A stretch of DNA of 64,000 nucleotides, from NCBI RefSeq assembly GCF_003703975.1, contig NZ_ML112622.1:249971-313970 (forward strand). The letters are read 5' to 3'. Under the pieces are notes generated by a model. That model was not told where the DNA came from. It saw nothing but the letters and a program-made list of their open reading frames with translations, and ran no database searches. Below are positions 26,284 through 35,852 of this stretch, piece by piece. The first letter of the stretch is position 1; the number at the start of each line of letters is the position of its first letter. A program made the translations under genes and the position numbers. Source of the stretch: Larkinella soli. GTDB lineage: Bacteria; Bacteroidota; Bacteroidia; Cytophagales; Spirosomataceae.

Positions 26284-27720
26284 ATGTACAATAAAGAGTC
26301 TCTGATGGAAGTAACGGTCGATCAAAAAATGGCTCAGCTGCCTCCGGTTTTCGGAGAAAGCCTGCTGGCCTCCCTCCGGGAAGAATTTGTGAGGAGCGAA
26401 AAAACCATCGTCGTCCTCGACGATGACCCCACCGGCACCCAGACCAGTTACGACGTGACCGTCATTACCTCCTGGGATACGGCTCTGATCATTGAAGAAC
26501 TCCGGAAGCGGCCGTCGATCCTTTTCATCCTGACCAACTCCCGCAGCCTGCCCGAGCGCGAGGCCGTCGAACTGACGCTGGAAATCGGCCGGAACCTGAA
26601 GGAGGCCGCGGAGGCATCGGGCCGGGAGGTGGTGGTGATCAGCCGGAGCGATTCGACGCTGCGGGGTCATTTTCCGGCGGAAGTCAACGCTCTGGCCGAA
26701 GCCCTGGACCTGAACGACGCCGTCCGGGTGCTGGTGCCGGCCTTCATCGAGGGCGGGCGCATCACCATCGACGACGTGCATTACCTGACGGACAACCAGC
26801 GGCTGATTCCGGTTTCGGAGACGCCGTTTGCCCGGGATGTGGTATTCGGTTACCGCCATTCCCATCTGAAACGGTGGGTGGAGGAGAAAACCGGCGGGCA
26901 GGTGCAGGCCGAAGCCGTGCAGTCGGTTTCGCTGGACGACATTCGGCGGGGCGGCCCGGAGGCCGTCGCGCGGAAGCTGCAGGCCTGCGGGCCGGGGGCG
27001 GTCTGCATCGTCAATGCCGCCGATTACCGGGACCTGGAGGTGGTGGCGATGGGACTCATCACGGCCGAGAAGGCGGGCCGGACGTTTCTGTACCGCAGTT
27101 CGGCCACGCTGGTGCCGATCCGGGCCGGGATGGAGTCCGGCCGGCTTTTCGATCCCGGACCGGAGGATTCTTCTTCCGGGAACGGATTGCTGGTCGTGGT
27201 CGGCTCACACGTTCCCCGGGCCACCGAGCAGTTGGGATACCTGCTGGAACACGGTGAGTACCAGCCCATCGAGGTCAACGTGTCGGAACTGCTCCGGACC
27301 GACCAGCCGGCGGCCCGCGCAGAGGCCATCCGCCGGCAAACCGACCGATGGCTCTCCGCCGGAACGAATGTGGTGATCTATACCAGCCGGAGGCTGGAGG
27401 TCGGTCCCGATGCCGAAAGCAGCCTGGCGATCAACGCCACCGTTTCCGCGTTTCTGGTCGAGGTCGTCAAAGGGCTGACCGTCCGGCCGAAAGCTCTGAT
27501 CGCCAAGGGCGGTATTACCTCCAGCGACCTGGCGACCAAAGCCTTGTCGGCCCGCTGCGCGCACGTGCTGGGACCCATCATCCCCGGCGTCCCGGTCTGG
27601 AGGATGCAGGCCGGCGGCAAGTTTCCGGGCCTGACCTACGTCGTTTTTCCGGGCAATGTGGGCGGGCCGTCCGCACTGGCGGAGGTCGGCGCCCGCTTCG
27701 GTGCCTCCCTCCGCCCGTAA
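26284..27720 (+). CDS. Four-carbon acid-sugar kinase (DUF1537 family)
   Basis: The protein has 478 residues, or 471 from the second ATG at 26305. The N-terminal domain (about 40-270) holds VVLDDDPTGTQTSYDV and SRSDSTLRGHFPAEV, the conserved acidic and substrate-binding motifs. The C-terminal nucleotide-binding domain has LLVVVGSHVPRATEQL, ALIAKGGITSSDLATKAL and the glycine-rich end FPGNVGGPSAL. Characterised members phosphorylate D-threonate, D-erythronate or 3-oxotetronate. The divergent DenD-like dehydrogenase and GntP permease fit import, oxidation and phosphorylation of a tetronate. The isomerase (OtnI) and decarboxylase or aldolase (OtnC) or PdxA2 expected for completion are not in the window. 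Which subfamily it belongs to cannot be decided by eye. Confidence 0.88.
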   Translation: MYNKESLMEVTVDQKMAQLPPVFGESLLASLREEFVRSEKTIVVLDDDPTGTQTSYDVTVITSWDTALIIEELRKRPSILFILTNSRSLPEREAVELTLEIGRNLKEAAEASGREVVVISRSDSTLRGHFPAEVNALAEALDLNDAVRVLVPAFIEGGRITIDDVHYLTDNQRLIPVSETPFARDVVFGYRHSHLKRWVEEKTGGQVQAEAVQSVSLDDIRRGGPEAVARKLQACGPGAVCIVNAADYRDLEVVAMGLITAEKAGRTFLYRSSATLVPIRAGMESGRLFDPGPEDSSSGNGLLVVVGSHVPRATEQLGYLLEHGEYQPIEVNVSELLRTDQPAARAEAIRRQTDRWLSAGTNVVIYTSRRLEVGPDAESSLAINATVSAFLVEVVKGLTVRPKALIAKGGITSSDLATKALSARCAHVLGPIIPGVPVWRMQAGGKFPGLTYVVFPGNVGGPSALAEVGARFGASLRP

Positions 27721-27732
27721 GGCCGGACGCGG

Positions 27733-29070
27733 TTATTTGCGGTTCGCCAGGGCGGATGATTCTTCTGCGCCGTCGGCTTGCAGTCGCTGAATCACGGCAT
27801 CGGCTACCTTTCGGCCGAGGTCCAGGCCGGTGTCGTTGTCGGTGCGGAAATGGATTCCGGCCTGGAACCGGGATTCCGCGGCTTCTTTCGCCTTTTTCTG
27901 GAACAGGGCGCCGTCGGCCGGGAAGAAGTACGAGAGCAGATTGCCCATGGCGCCGCTCATGACCGCATGGCCGGACGGGTAGCCTGGAAAGGGGGGCGTC
28001 GGGATCAGCGGCTGGTAGGTGGTGTCGTACTGGTCGGGCCGGATGCCCCAATAGGCATATTTGGCGTCGAAACAGGAGATGAAGGCATCATAGTAGGTCA
28101 CCGCCACGGCGGCATAGATGCGGGCGGCCCTCGGCGGGTTCTGCGGCAGGTTGTTCTCAAACATCTTCCGGTTCAGCAGCTCGTCGGTCGAGGCCTGGCT
28201 GGCGTAGAAAAAAGCGTTGGCCTTCGAGCGGAACGTCGGTTTGAAGGCTTTCAGCTCGGCCATGTCCTTCGCAAAGTCGGGGGGCGGCCCCGGCCGGAAC
28301 TGGCTTGCGCTGGTCAGCACCACGGTTTTGGATTGCCCGGCCATGGGAAACATCGGTATCTTCCCGTTCCAGATGCCGGGCTGGTCGGGGCGCTTGCCGT
28401 CCCAGGCGGTTTTCGGCACGAAATCCCGGGTGTGGGCCAGTTCCATTTCGGCAATCTTTATCCCGAGTTCGAAACCGGCTTTCGTATCCGACGGATAGGC
28501 CATCCCGGCCGCCACCCGCGAGGCCATCGCCCGCTGGGCCATCCGCCCGACCGAATCGGCCAGGGAAGGAAAGAAATGGGCGATGATGGTGCTGGCGACG
28601 CCGGCCGCCACCGAATGCTCGCAGGGGTAGGAAGGGCTTTCGGGCTTCGGTCCGAGCGGCTTCACCCGGCGGTCGGCGGTATAGGGCCGGGGGCGGTTAT
28701 AGGCGTATTTGGTGTCCCAGGCCGCGATGGTGGCGTCGTAGATGGCCACGTTCATCAGCATGTTGGCCAGGGCGCCGTAGCGGCTGGTGTCGGTCATCCA
28801 GAGCCGGCCGATGAGGTCGTTCCAGCGGTAGCCGGGGGCGCCGGCGTTCCAGAACTGAATCTGCGCCCGGTCGTCGGCCGTCAGCGCCTGCTGGCGGGCC
28901 AGCACCCGGGCCGTTTCTTCCTTCAGCGAAGCGGACGGAGCCGGCAGCCGATACGCCCGGCCGGAGGGAATAAACCAGGTTTTCCAGGTGCCGGCGGTCG
29001 GCTCGACCTGAGCCGGCAGCCGCACGGTCATCCCCAGAAGGGTAGCGAGAAGGAGTAGGCATTTTTTCAT
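27733..29070 (-). CDS. Vanadium-dependent haloperoxidase / PAP2-like secreted enzyme
   Basis: A 445-residue protein with a signal peptide (LLLLATLLGMTVRLPAQ). Two related halves can be aligned. The C-terminal half has the full PAP2 vanadate/phosphate site: IRPDQY, then GYPSGHAVMSG, then SRFQAGIHFRTDND. The N-terminal half has NRPRPY, YPCEHSVAAG and SRVAAGMAYPSD, with Tyr in place of the last His. Members oxidise halides with vanadate or remove phosphate, and these cannot be distinguished here. The gene is convergent with the DUF1537 kinase (12 bases between stops) and is monocistronic. It acts in the periplasm or outside. Confidence 0.85.
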   Translation of the reverse strand: MKKCLLLLATLLGMTVRLPAQVEPTAGTWKTWFIPSGRAYRLPAPSASLKEETARVLARQQALTADDRAQIQFWNAGAPGYRWNDLIGRLWMTDTSRYGALANMLMNVAIYDATIAAWDTKYAYNRPRPYTADRRVKPLGPKPESPSYPCEHSVAAGVASTIIAHFFPSLADSVGRMAQRAMASRVAAGMAYPSDTKAGFELGIKIAEMELAHTRDFVPKTAWDGKRPDQPGIWNGKIPMFPMAGQSKTVVLTSASQFRPGPPPDFAKDMAELKAFKPTFRSKANAFFYASQASTDELLNRKMFENNLPQNPPRAARIYAAVAVTYYDAFISCFDAKYAYWGIRPDQYDTTYQPLIPTPPFPGYPSGHAVMSGAMGNLLSYFFPADGALFQKKAKEAAESRFQAGIHFRTDNDTGLDLGRKVADAVIQRLQADGAEESSALANRK

Positions 29071-29260
29071 GGACGTCGTTTTTTAAACGAGATTATCCAT
29101 TTCTGTTCAGGGTGTAAAGCCGCCGTCAATACACGACCGGGAAACGTATACGAACGACCGGTTTGCGGCCATCGAATCCGTTGGTTGACCGAAACCGTCC
29201 ATCCGTTGACGGTAAGGCCGAAGCGAATGACTTTCCGGAATTTAATTCGTACTTAGCGGA

Positions 29261-30304
29261 ATGAAGATTTCAGTCGATAAGGAGCAGTTTCTCTTCTACC
29301 TGCGCGTAGGTGCGGCTTTTTTATCGCTCTGGATTTTCGGGGAGCTGGTGAGCCACCCGGAAACGTTCTGGCCCCGGGTACTGAACAACCTCTGGCGGTG
29401 CATTTACATCGTCGTTCTGAACTTTATCCTGTTTGAATACACGCTGCCGTTTTTCCGGTTTCACTGGCGGAGGATTCTGCTCGGACTGGTCTTTATCTGG
29501 GGGCACCTCATGCTGTATTCGTTCGGTTTATACGCCTGGCGTCTGATCGGGATTCAGCTGCATATCTACACGGCGATGACCACGTTTGCCACGGTCGACC
29601 AGGGCGTTGAATCGCAGATGTCCTATAGCGTGGGCTCCATCGTATTTTTTGGTCTGGTCCGGCATATTTACGGCTACACGAAACTGAAACAGGCCGCGCA
29701 GCAGCTTCGGATCGAAAAACAGCAGGCCGAACTGAATTACCTCAAGTCGCAGACCAACCCTCACTTTTTATTCAATACCCTGAACAACATCTATTCGCTG
29801 GCGCGGCTGAAGTCCGATCTGGCCCCCGAATCCATCCTGCGCCTGTCGAAGATCCTGCGGTACATGCTGTACGAAACGGGGGGAGCGTATGTGGCGATCG
29901 AACAGGAACTTAAGGTCATCGGCGACTACATCGCCCTCGAACGGCTGCGCTACGACGAATCGCTCCGGATCAATTTCAATTACGACGTCGAAGACATGAA
30001 ACAGGCCCTGCCGCCCCTGCTGCTGATTCCGCTCGTCGAGAATGCGTTTAAACACGGCGTTTCGGAAACCCGCACCCATCCGTTTATCGACATTCACCTA
30101 TCGGTTAAAAACCGCCTGCTGACGTTTTACGTCAAAAACTCTACCGACACTTTCCCCGAACAACGGCCCGTCCGGGAGAACATCGGCCTTTCGAACCTCC
30201 GGCGTCAGCTGGAGTTGTTATATACCGATTTCAGCCTGACGGTTCAGCCGGGCGACTCCGTTTTTACCGCTTCGTTAACCATCCATCTGGGCAGCCATGT
30301 CTAA
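29261..30304 (+). CDS. LytS-type sensor histidine kinase
   Basis: A 347-residue inner-membrane protein. Four membrane segments occupy residues about 10-135, followed by a coiled-coil linker (LKQAAQQLRIEKQQAELNYL). The His_kinase domain has the phosphoacceptor in KSQTNPHFLFNTLNNI near residue 168, and the HATPase region has LIPLVENAFKHGVSE and a degenerate glycine loop (RENIGLSNLRRQLELLY). It passes phosphate to the LytTR regulator whose ATG lies 8 bases inside its 3' end. Such pairs are abundant in Bacteroidota. The signal is not evident. Confidence 0.92.
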   Translation: MKISVDKEQFLFYLRVGAAFLSLWIFGELVSHPETFWPRVLNNLWRCIYIVVLNFILFEYTLPFFRFHWRRILLGLVFIWGHLMLYSFGLYAWRLIGIQLHIYTAMTTFATVDQGVESQMSYSVGSIVFFGLVRHIYGYTKLKQAAQQLRIEKQQAELNYLKSQTNPHFLFNTLNNIYSLARLKSDLAPESILRLSKILRYMLYETGGAYVAIEQELKVIGDYIALERLRYDESLRINFNYDVEDMKQALPPLLLIPLVENAFKHGVSETRTHPFIDIHLSVKNRLLTFYVKNSTDTFPEQRPVRENIGLSNLRRQLELLYTDFSLTVQPGDSVFTASLTIHLGSHV

Positions 30305-30989
30305 GCTCCGTTGCATCATCATCGAAGACGAACCGCTGGCCGTTAAAGTGCTGGCGGACTACATTGCGCAGGTCCCGTTTCTCGACCTGACCGGCACGTT
30401 CCGGGATGCGATTCTGGCGACCGATTACCTCAGAAACCACTCGGTCGATCTCATTTTTCTGGACATTCATCTGCCCCGGTTAAAAGGCATGGCGTTCCTG
30501 AAAACGCTGACGCACCTGCCGGCCGTGATCGTTACCACCGCCTACCACCAGTATGCCGTGGAGGGCTTCAATCTGAACGTGACGGACTATCTGCTGAAAC
30601 CCATCGAATTCGAGCGGTTTCTGATCGCCGTCAACAAAGTTAAAAAAGCCGTGCCGGACGTTTCGCCCCTGCCGGAAAGCCCGGAAATCCGGGATTTTAT
30701 CTTTCTGAACGTTCAGAAAAAGAAGGTGAAGGTTCTGTTTTCCGACCTCCTTTATGTGGAAAGTCAGCGGGAATACGTCAAAATCGTCACAACCCGGCAA
30801 TCGTTCGTTTCAAAGATGAGTACGCACGAAATCGAAGCGCTGCTGCCGATTTCCCTCTTCAAACGGATTCACCGCTCATTCATCGTGGCCGTCCGCCGGA
30901 TCGACTCCTACACGGCCGACTCCGTCGAGATCGGCGGAATTTCAATTCCGATCGGACGCGGGTATCGGGATATTGTCGAAAACCTGTAG
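30297..30989 (+). CDS. LytTR-family response regulator
   Basis: A 230-residue protein. The receiver domain (1-120) has the acidic pair in IIEDEPLAV, the phosphoacceptor Asp in DLIFLDIHLPRLKG near residue 61, and the Lys in YLLKPIEFERF. The LytTR DNA-binding domain (about 130-230) has YVESQREYVKIVTTRQSF and FKRIHRSFIVAVRRID. Its start overlaps the kinase gene by 8 bases, so the two are translationally coupled. The next gene, a serine hydrolase, starts 38 bases on in the same direction and could belong to the same transcript and be controlled by it. Confidence 0.93.
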   Translation: MSKLRCIIIEDEPLAVKVLADYIAQVPFLDLTGTFRDAILATDYLRNHSVDLIFLDIHLPRLKGMAFLKTLTHLPAVIVTTAYHQYAVEGFNLNVTDYLLKPIEFERFLIAVNKVKKAVPDVSPLPESPEIRDFIFLNVQKKKVKVLFSDLLYVESQREYVKIVTTRQSFVSKMSTHEIEALLPISLFKRIHRSFIVAVRRIDSYTADSVEIGGISIPIGRGYRDIVENL

Positions 30990-31027
30990 CTTTAGGGTTA
31001 CATCCTTCGACCCTAACCTCCTGCCCG

Positions 31028-32770
31028 ATGCGCCTTTTCCTGCTGCCCGTCCTGCTCACGGCGGCCCTGTGCCTGCCCGCCGACGCTCAGAAGCCCATTG
31101 CCCCCGCCCCTCCGCCCTCTCCCCTGTCGGCCAAAGCCGACGCCCTGTTTGCGGAGTGGAACAAAACCGGCTCGCCCGGCGCGGCCGTCGGAGTGATTCA
31201 TGACGGAAAACTGGTCTATGCCAAAGGCTTCGGCGAGGCCGATCTCGAAACCGGTGCGCCCATCACGCCCGAAACCATCTTTCACGTGGCTTCCGTGTCG
31301 AAGCAGTTTACGGCCTACGGCATCATGCTGCTGGCCCAGCAGGGGAAACTGTCGCCCGACGACGACATACGGAAGTATCTGCCCGAAGTAGTGCCCGATT
31401 TCGGCAAGACAATCACCATCCGGCACCTGCTCCATCATACCAGCGGCATCCGGGACCAGTGGAACCTGCTGGCAATGGCCGGCTGGCAGCTCGACGACGT
31501 CATTACCAAACAGCATATTTTCAACCTGATCCGGCGGCAGAAGGAACTGAACTTCGCGCCGGGCAGCGAGTTCGCCTACTCCAACACCGGCTACACGCTG
31601 CTGGCCGAAATCGTTTCCCGGACCGGCGGAAAACCCTTCCGCGAGTGGATGCAGCAGAACGTCTTTGCGCCCCTCGGCATGGACCACACGCTGTTTTACG
31701 ACGATCACGAACGGATCGTCAAAGGGCGGGCCTACTCCTTTACGAGGGTGCCGAACCCGTTCATGATGCAGTATAAAAAAAGCGTGCTGAGTTATGCCAA
31801 TGCCGGCGCCACGAGCCTCTTCACCACCGTTCCGGACCTGGCGAAGTGGATGACGAACTTCCATAAAACCACTCTCGGCAACCCCAACACGATGGGGCAG
31901 TTGCTCGAAAAAGGGCGGCTGACCAAAGGCGACACGCTGAGCTATGCCGCCGGAATCTTTCACGGCATCCACAAGGGGCTGGCCCACTACGGCCACAACG
32001 GGGCCGATGCCGGCTTCCGATCCTTTCTCTGCTACTTCCCGAAAGAAGACTACGGTTTTATCGTCCTGAGTAACTCGGCCGAGTTCAACCCGGTGCAGAA
32101 GGCGTATCAACTGGCCGACCTGTATCTGGAGAAAAGTTTCAAAGAAGAAAAGAAAGCCCCGGCCCCGGCTCCGGCCGTGGCGGCCGCCTACAGGATCGAC
32201 CCGAAACGGTTCGACTCGTATGTGGGTGACTATCAGCTTTTCCCCAACTTCGTGCTGACGTTCAAACGGGACGGCGAGCGGTATTTCATGCAGGCGACCG
32301 GCCAGCCGCAGGCCGAGATTTTCGCTTCGTCGGACTCGACCTTTTATCTGAAGGTGGTCGACGCGAAGGTAACGTTTCACCAACCGGTCGACGGCAAGGT
32401 AACCCGGATGACGCTGCACCAGTATGGCAACCTGCCCGGCCGGCGGGTGGAGCCGTTCACGATTTCCAAAGAAGCTCTGAAGCAGGTGGCAGGCACGTAT
32501 TTCAGCCCTGAACTGGAGACTTTCTACCGCATCCGGCAGCAGAGCGACTCGCTGATGCTCGTCCATGTCCACCACGGGGAAGTGTTGCTGAAACCGGTGG
32601 AAAAAGACCGGTTCGACCTCCCCTGGTGGTTCATCCAGTCCATTGAGGTGGTGCGCAACGGCGATCAGGTGGTCGGACTGCGCATGAGCAGCGGACGGGT
32701 CCGCCATCTCTGGCTCCGGCGACTTCCGGAGGATTTCTCCGGTGAAATCCCGCCTATCGCCAGCAAATAA
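31028..32770 (+). CDS. Serine hydrolase of the class C beta-lactamase/D-peptidase family
   Basis: A 580-residue secreted protein (signal peptide MRLFLLPVLLTAALCLPADAQ). The beta-lactamase/transpeptidase fold covers about 40-370, with the nucleophile in VASVSKQFTAYG (SxxK), FAYSNTGYTLL (YxN), and GHNGADAGF in place of KTG. After a Lys/Ala/Pro linker (about residues 377-388, KEEKKAPAPAPAVAAA) come two beta-rich domains (about 390-580). Such proteins are peptidases or esterases and usually not true beta-lactamases. A strong terminator follows at 32809. Confidence 0.9.
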   Translation: MRLFLLPVLLTAALCLPADAQKPIAPAPPPSPLSAKADALFAEWNKTGSPGAAVGVIHDGKLVYAKGFGEADLETGAPITPETIFHVASVSKQFTAYGIMLLAQQGKLSPDDDIRKYLPEVVPDFGKTITIRHLLHHTSGIRDQWNLLAMAGWQLDDVITKQHIFNLIRRQKELNFAPGSEFAYSNTGYTLLAEIVSRTGGKPFREWMQQNVFAPLGMDHTLFYDDHERIVKGRAYSFTRVPNPFMMQYKKSVLSYANAGATSLFTTVPDLAKWMTNFHKTTLGNPNTMGQLLEKGRLTKGDTLSYAAGIFHGIHKGLAHYGHNGADAGFRSFLCYFPKEDYGFIVLSNSAEFNPVQKAYQLADLYLEKSFKEEKKAPAPAPAVAAAYRIDPKRFDSYVGDYQLFPNFVLTFKRDGERYFMQATGQPQAEIFASSDSTFYLKVVDAKVTFHQPVDGKVTRMTLHQYGNLPGRRVEPFTISKEALKQVAGTYFSPELETFYRIRQQSDSLMLVHVHHGEVLLKPVEKDRFDLPWWFIQSIEVVRNGDQVVGLRMSSGRVRHLWLRRLPEDFSGEIPPIASK

Positions 32771-32808
32771 CCGGACCGGCCCTCTCCGTCCGGCTCATCG
32801 GAGATCAC

Positions 32809-32846
32809 TAAAATCAGAGGCCCTGGGATCAGGGCCTCTGATTTTA
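32809..32846. terminator. Perfect 17-bp hairpin, bidirectional terminator
   Basis: TAAAATCAGAGGCCCTG, loop GGAT, and the exact complement at 32830-32846. The A-rich start and T-rich end of the stem give a U-tract in either direction. It ends the transcript of the serine hydrolase, 39 bases after its stop. Confidence 0.85.
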
Positions 32847-33380
32847 TTCAGGAAACATCCGACTTTTACCTCGACACTTATTTTAGGAATTTACGGCTTT
32901 GTGAATTTCCCGACGGAACCTTCAACTACTGGAACGGCCAGGACCTCACGGACATCGGCCCCAACAGGGGTGTGCTGCTCCTCCGCGAACCCTGAGGAAA
33001 TGAAAGAGGGCGGCTTTGAAGACCGTCGTTTTCTGCCCGAACCGCCGAACGGAAGGTGAATCGGACGGGCCGTTGGCTCTTTTTTTTCCGGGCGGGGGTG
33101 CCCGAACATCTATCGGGATTTTTGTCCGTTAATGCCCGCCGGGCGGGGGAATAACCGTCTGAATGGAAAAATCAGCTCATATTCGTGTCTTGTTTTTGCG
33201 CCCGACAAATGCAGTTCTGTCCGGTTTATAGGAATAGTTATAGATCATAAGTTTCCAAAAATCCCGGCCCTATATTTGGCGGCTGCACCGTTTTTCCTTT
33301 AATTTTAGTAAAATAATTCGAAATGAGCCCATTATAAAGCCTCTTTCTGCCTACTCTAATGCATTGAAATTTAATAAGAT
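32847..33380. other. Intergenic leader of the GT2 gene, possible short coding remnant
   Basis: After the terminator, one forward frame ending at a TGA near 32995 reads LCEFPDGTFNYWNGQDLTDI and looks codon-like, but it has no start and no recognised family. The rest is AT-rich near 33300-33380 and carries the promoter box at 33271. Confidence 0.35.
33271..33278 (+). promoter_or_regulatory. -7 promoter box TATATTTG upstream of the GT2 gene
   Basis: An exact TAnnTTTG match 102 bases before the ATG at 33381, implying an untranslated leader of about 95 bases. No clear -33 TTTG is seen. Confidence 0.4.
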
Positions 33381-35849
33381 ATGACGAAATTATACAATTT
33401 ATTTTTACAGTCTGTTGCCAAACAAAGAGATGTAGTTTTCATACGAATTCTGATTGGTACCGGTTTAATCAGCCTTCTGTTTTTTGCCATAGTTTTTTTT
33501 CAGCCTCAGAATCGGGGCTACTCCTGGCTATATGTTCTGTTATGCATTTCCATCGGCTACAAACTGATCCGGCTGCTGCATGAATGGTATCACTACTGGA
33601 AGGTGGAGCCGCCTACGCCCCCGCCGATGACCCGCTCCTATACGGTCGATATTCTGACCACCTTCTGCAAGGGAGAGCCCTATGAAATGATCGTGACTAC
33701 CCTGAAGGCCATCAAGGCCATCAAATATCCCCATAACACTTACTTATGTGACGAGGCCGACGATCCGTACCTGCGCAGGGTCTGCGAGGAACTCGGTGTG
33801 GTTCACGTCACCCGTACCATCAAGAAAGACGCAAAGGCCGGTAATATCAACAACGCGCTCCGACAGGCAACCGGCGAAATCTGCGTCGTTCTTGACCCCG
33901 ATCATATTCCGGTGCCCAACTTCATGGATCACGTTCTGCCGTACTTCGACGACCCGGAAATCGGCTTCGTGCAGTGCGTTCAGGCCTATTATAACCGGAA
34001 CGAGAGCCTGGTGGCCTACGGTGCCGCCGAGCAGACCTACAGCTTCTACGGTCCCATGATGATGTGCATGGGCAACTACGGCACGGCGCAGGCCATCGGG
34101 GCCAACTGTACGTTCCGGAGATCGGCTCTCGATTCCATCGGCGGACACGCGGCCGGTCTGTCGGAAGATATGCATACCGCCATGCAGCTCCATGCCAAAG
34201 GCTGGAAGTCGGTCTACGTGCCGAAACCGCTTTCCTATGGTCTGGTTCCTTCTACCCTCGCCGGTTTTTACAAGCAGCAGCTGAAATGGTCACGGGGTAC
34301 GTTCGAGTTACTGTTCGTCACCTATCCGAAGCTGTTCAGCCGGTTTACCTGGCGGCAGAAGATTCACTATCTGACCATTCCGCTTTACTTCCTGATCGGG
34401 GTGATCCAGTTTATTGACCTGCTGGTGCCGATCTGCGCGCTGGTCATGATGCGGCTGCCCCTGCGGCTGGACCTGGAATTGTTCGCCCTGGCCTATCTGC
34501 CGCTGCTGCTGATGGCTTTTCTGATCCGACAGTATTCGCAGCGCTGGCTGATCGAAAAGAAGGAGACCGGTTTTCATATCATGGGGGGCCTGCTCTGCAG
34601 CGGGACCTGGTGGATCTACGCCCTCGGCTTCATTTACACCCTGTTCCGGGTCGACGTTCCTTACCTGCCGACCCCAAAAAACGACCGGCCCCAAAACAAC
34701 TTCCTGCTTTGCCTGCCGAACCTGCTCATGACGTTCATTACGCTGGGGGCCATCGCCTATAGCGTTTACTATTACGAATTCCTGTCCATCGGCAACCGTT
34801 ATGTCCAGATGATGATCGGCTTCGGGCTGATCAACGTTCTGATCATGGGTCTGAATGTCGTTCTGGGTCAGGAGAAGTTTCTGGCGAGCCTGCGGGAAAT
34901 GATTCAGCGAAGCTCGTTCCGTACGTCGCGCTGGACCTGGGTCTGGCGGGTCCGGTACCGGCTCTACGGCTACCTGCGGGCTTCGGCACTGCCGCTGTAC
35001 GGCATCATGCTGTTATTGACTTCGGCACAGGTAAGTTACACCTTCCGGAACAGCTTCCGGGAAAACGAGGGGGAGGTTCGCTACGCCAATACCCAGCCGT
35101 TTTATTTCAGCTTCAGTTCGGTCCGCTACCAGCCGGCCAGCCTCTCCGGTCCCATCCAATCCGTCATCATTCCGCAACACCTAACCTTCCCGACCAACGG
35201 AACCACGGTCATTTCCGACTTGAAATGGACCCGGAGCCCGCATGATCTGCCGTTGCTGTACCTGGAGCCGGATGTGGCCGTTTCGCCGGGCGACTCCTCT
35301 CTCCTGACCTTCCTGAGCGACCTGCGGAAAGGGAAGTACGATCCGGTCCTGACGCGATTTGCCGATCAGGTCAAACGCTATGACCGGCCGGTGCTGGCGG
35401 CCTTTGCACCCGGCTTCGACAATACCGCCCATTCCTGGGGAACGCTGCGGGGCCACACCTTATTCGAATACCAGCTGACCTTCCAGTATCTGGCCGACTT
35501 TTACCAGAAAGCCGAAGTAAAAAATATCACCTGGGTCTGGTGTCCGACCCACCCGCATACCATTTCTTACTATTATCCCGGTAATAAGTACGTCGACTGG
35601 ATCGGCCTCCGGGTCGTCAACGACCCGGCCACGGCCCCGGATGGGGAGAGCCATTCCTTCTCCGCTCTGTATCAACCGCTCCGGAATGCCATTACGCGCA
35701 GCAGAAGCTACAGCCTTCGTCAGAAGCCGGTCCTGATCACTCAACTGGAAACCACCGCATCGAACGACCGTCACCAATGGCGGACCCAGGCGTTCAGCTC
35801 GATCTACGAGCGATTTACGGAGATCCGGGGAGTTCTGATGAACCAGTAA
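33381..35849 (+). CDS. Cellulose-synthase-like glycosyltransferase (GT2) fused to a GH26-like domain
   Basis: An 822-residue protein. Two membrane helices (about 20-62) precede a processive GT2 domain. Its motifs are CDEADD (123-128), DPD (172-174), SED (261-263) and QQLKW (299-303), a QxxRW motif with Lys for Arg. About five more membrane helices follow to roughly residue 555. The last 260 residues are soluble and, judging from topology, periplasmic. They resemble a GH26 mannanase barrel: VLAAFAPGFDNTAHSWG, NITWVWCPTHPH, YYPGNKYVDWIGL and KPVLITQLETT. The usual acid/base Glu position in the HxxNG-like segment is not a Glu here, so this domain may bind and not cut. It likely makes and handles an exported beta-glycan. 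A glycosidase lipoprotein gene is convergent 3 bases away. Confidence 0.87.
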   Translation: MTKLYNLFLQSVAKQRDVVFIRILIGTGLISLLFFAIVFFQPQNRGYSWLYVLLCISIGYKLIRLLHEWYHYWKVEPPTPPPMTRSYTVDILTTFCKGEPYEMIVTTLKAIKAIKYPHNTYLCDEADDPYLRRVCEELGVVHVTRTIKKDAKAGNINNALRQATGEICVVLDPDHIPVPNFMDHVLPYFDDPEIGFVQCVQAYYNRNESLVAYGAAEQTYSFYGPMMMCMGNYGTAQAIGANCTFRRSALDSIGGHAAGLSEDMHTAMQLHAKGWKSVYVPKPLSYGLVPSTLAGFYKQQLKWSRGTFELLFVTYPKLFSRFTWRQKIHYLTIPLYFLIGVIQFIDLLVPICALVMMRLPLRLDLELFALAYLPLLLMAFLIRQYSQRWLIEKKETGFHIMGGLLCSGTWWIYALGFIYTLFRVDVPYLPTPKNDRPQNNFLLCLPNLLMTFITLGAIAYSVYYYEFLSIGNRYVQMMIGFGLINVLIMGLNVVLGQEKFLASLREMIQRSSFRTSRWTWVWRVRYRLYGYLRASALPLYGIMLLLTSAQVSYTFRNSFRENEGEVRYANTQPFYFSFSSVRYQPASLSGPIQSVIIPQHLTFPTNGTTVISDLKWTRSPHDLPLLYLEPDVAVSPGDSSLLTFLSDLRKGKYDPVLTRFADQVKRYDRPVLAAFAPGFDNTAHSWGTLRGHTLFEYQLTFQYLADFYQKAEVKNITWVWCPTHPHTISYYYPGNKYVDWIGLRVVNDPATAPDGESHSFSALYQPLRNAITRSRSYSLRQKPVLITQLETTASNDRHQWRTQAFSSIYERFTEIRGVLMNQ

Positions 35850-35852
35850 AAC

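Noticed and set aside
31013-32707. Long minus-strand frame opposite the serine hydrolase
   Set aside because: Same effect of GC-biased third positions. The plus-strand protein has catalytic motifs; this one has none.
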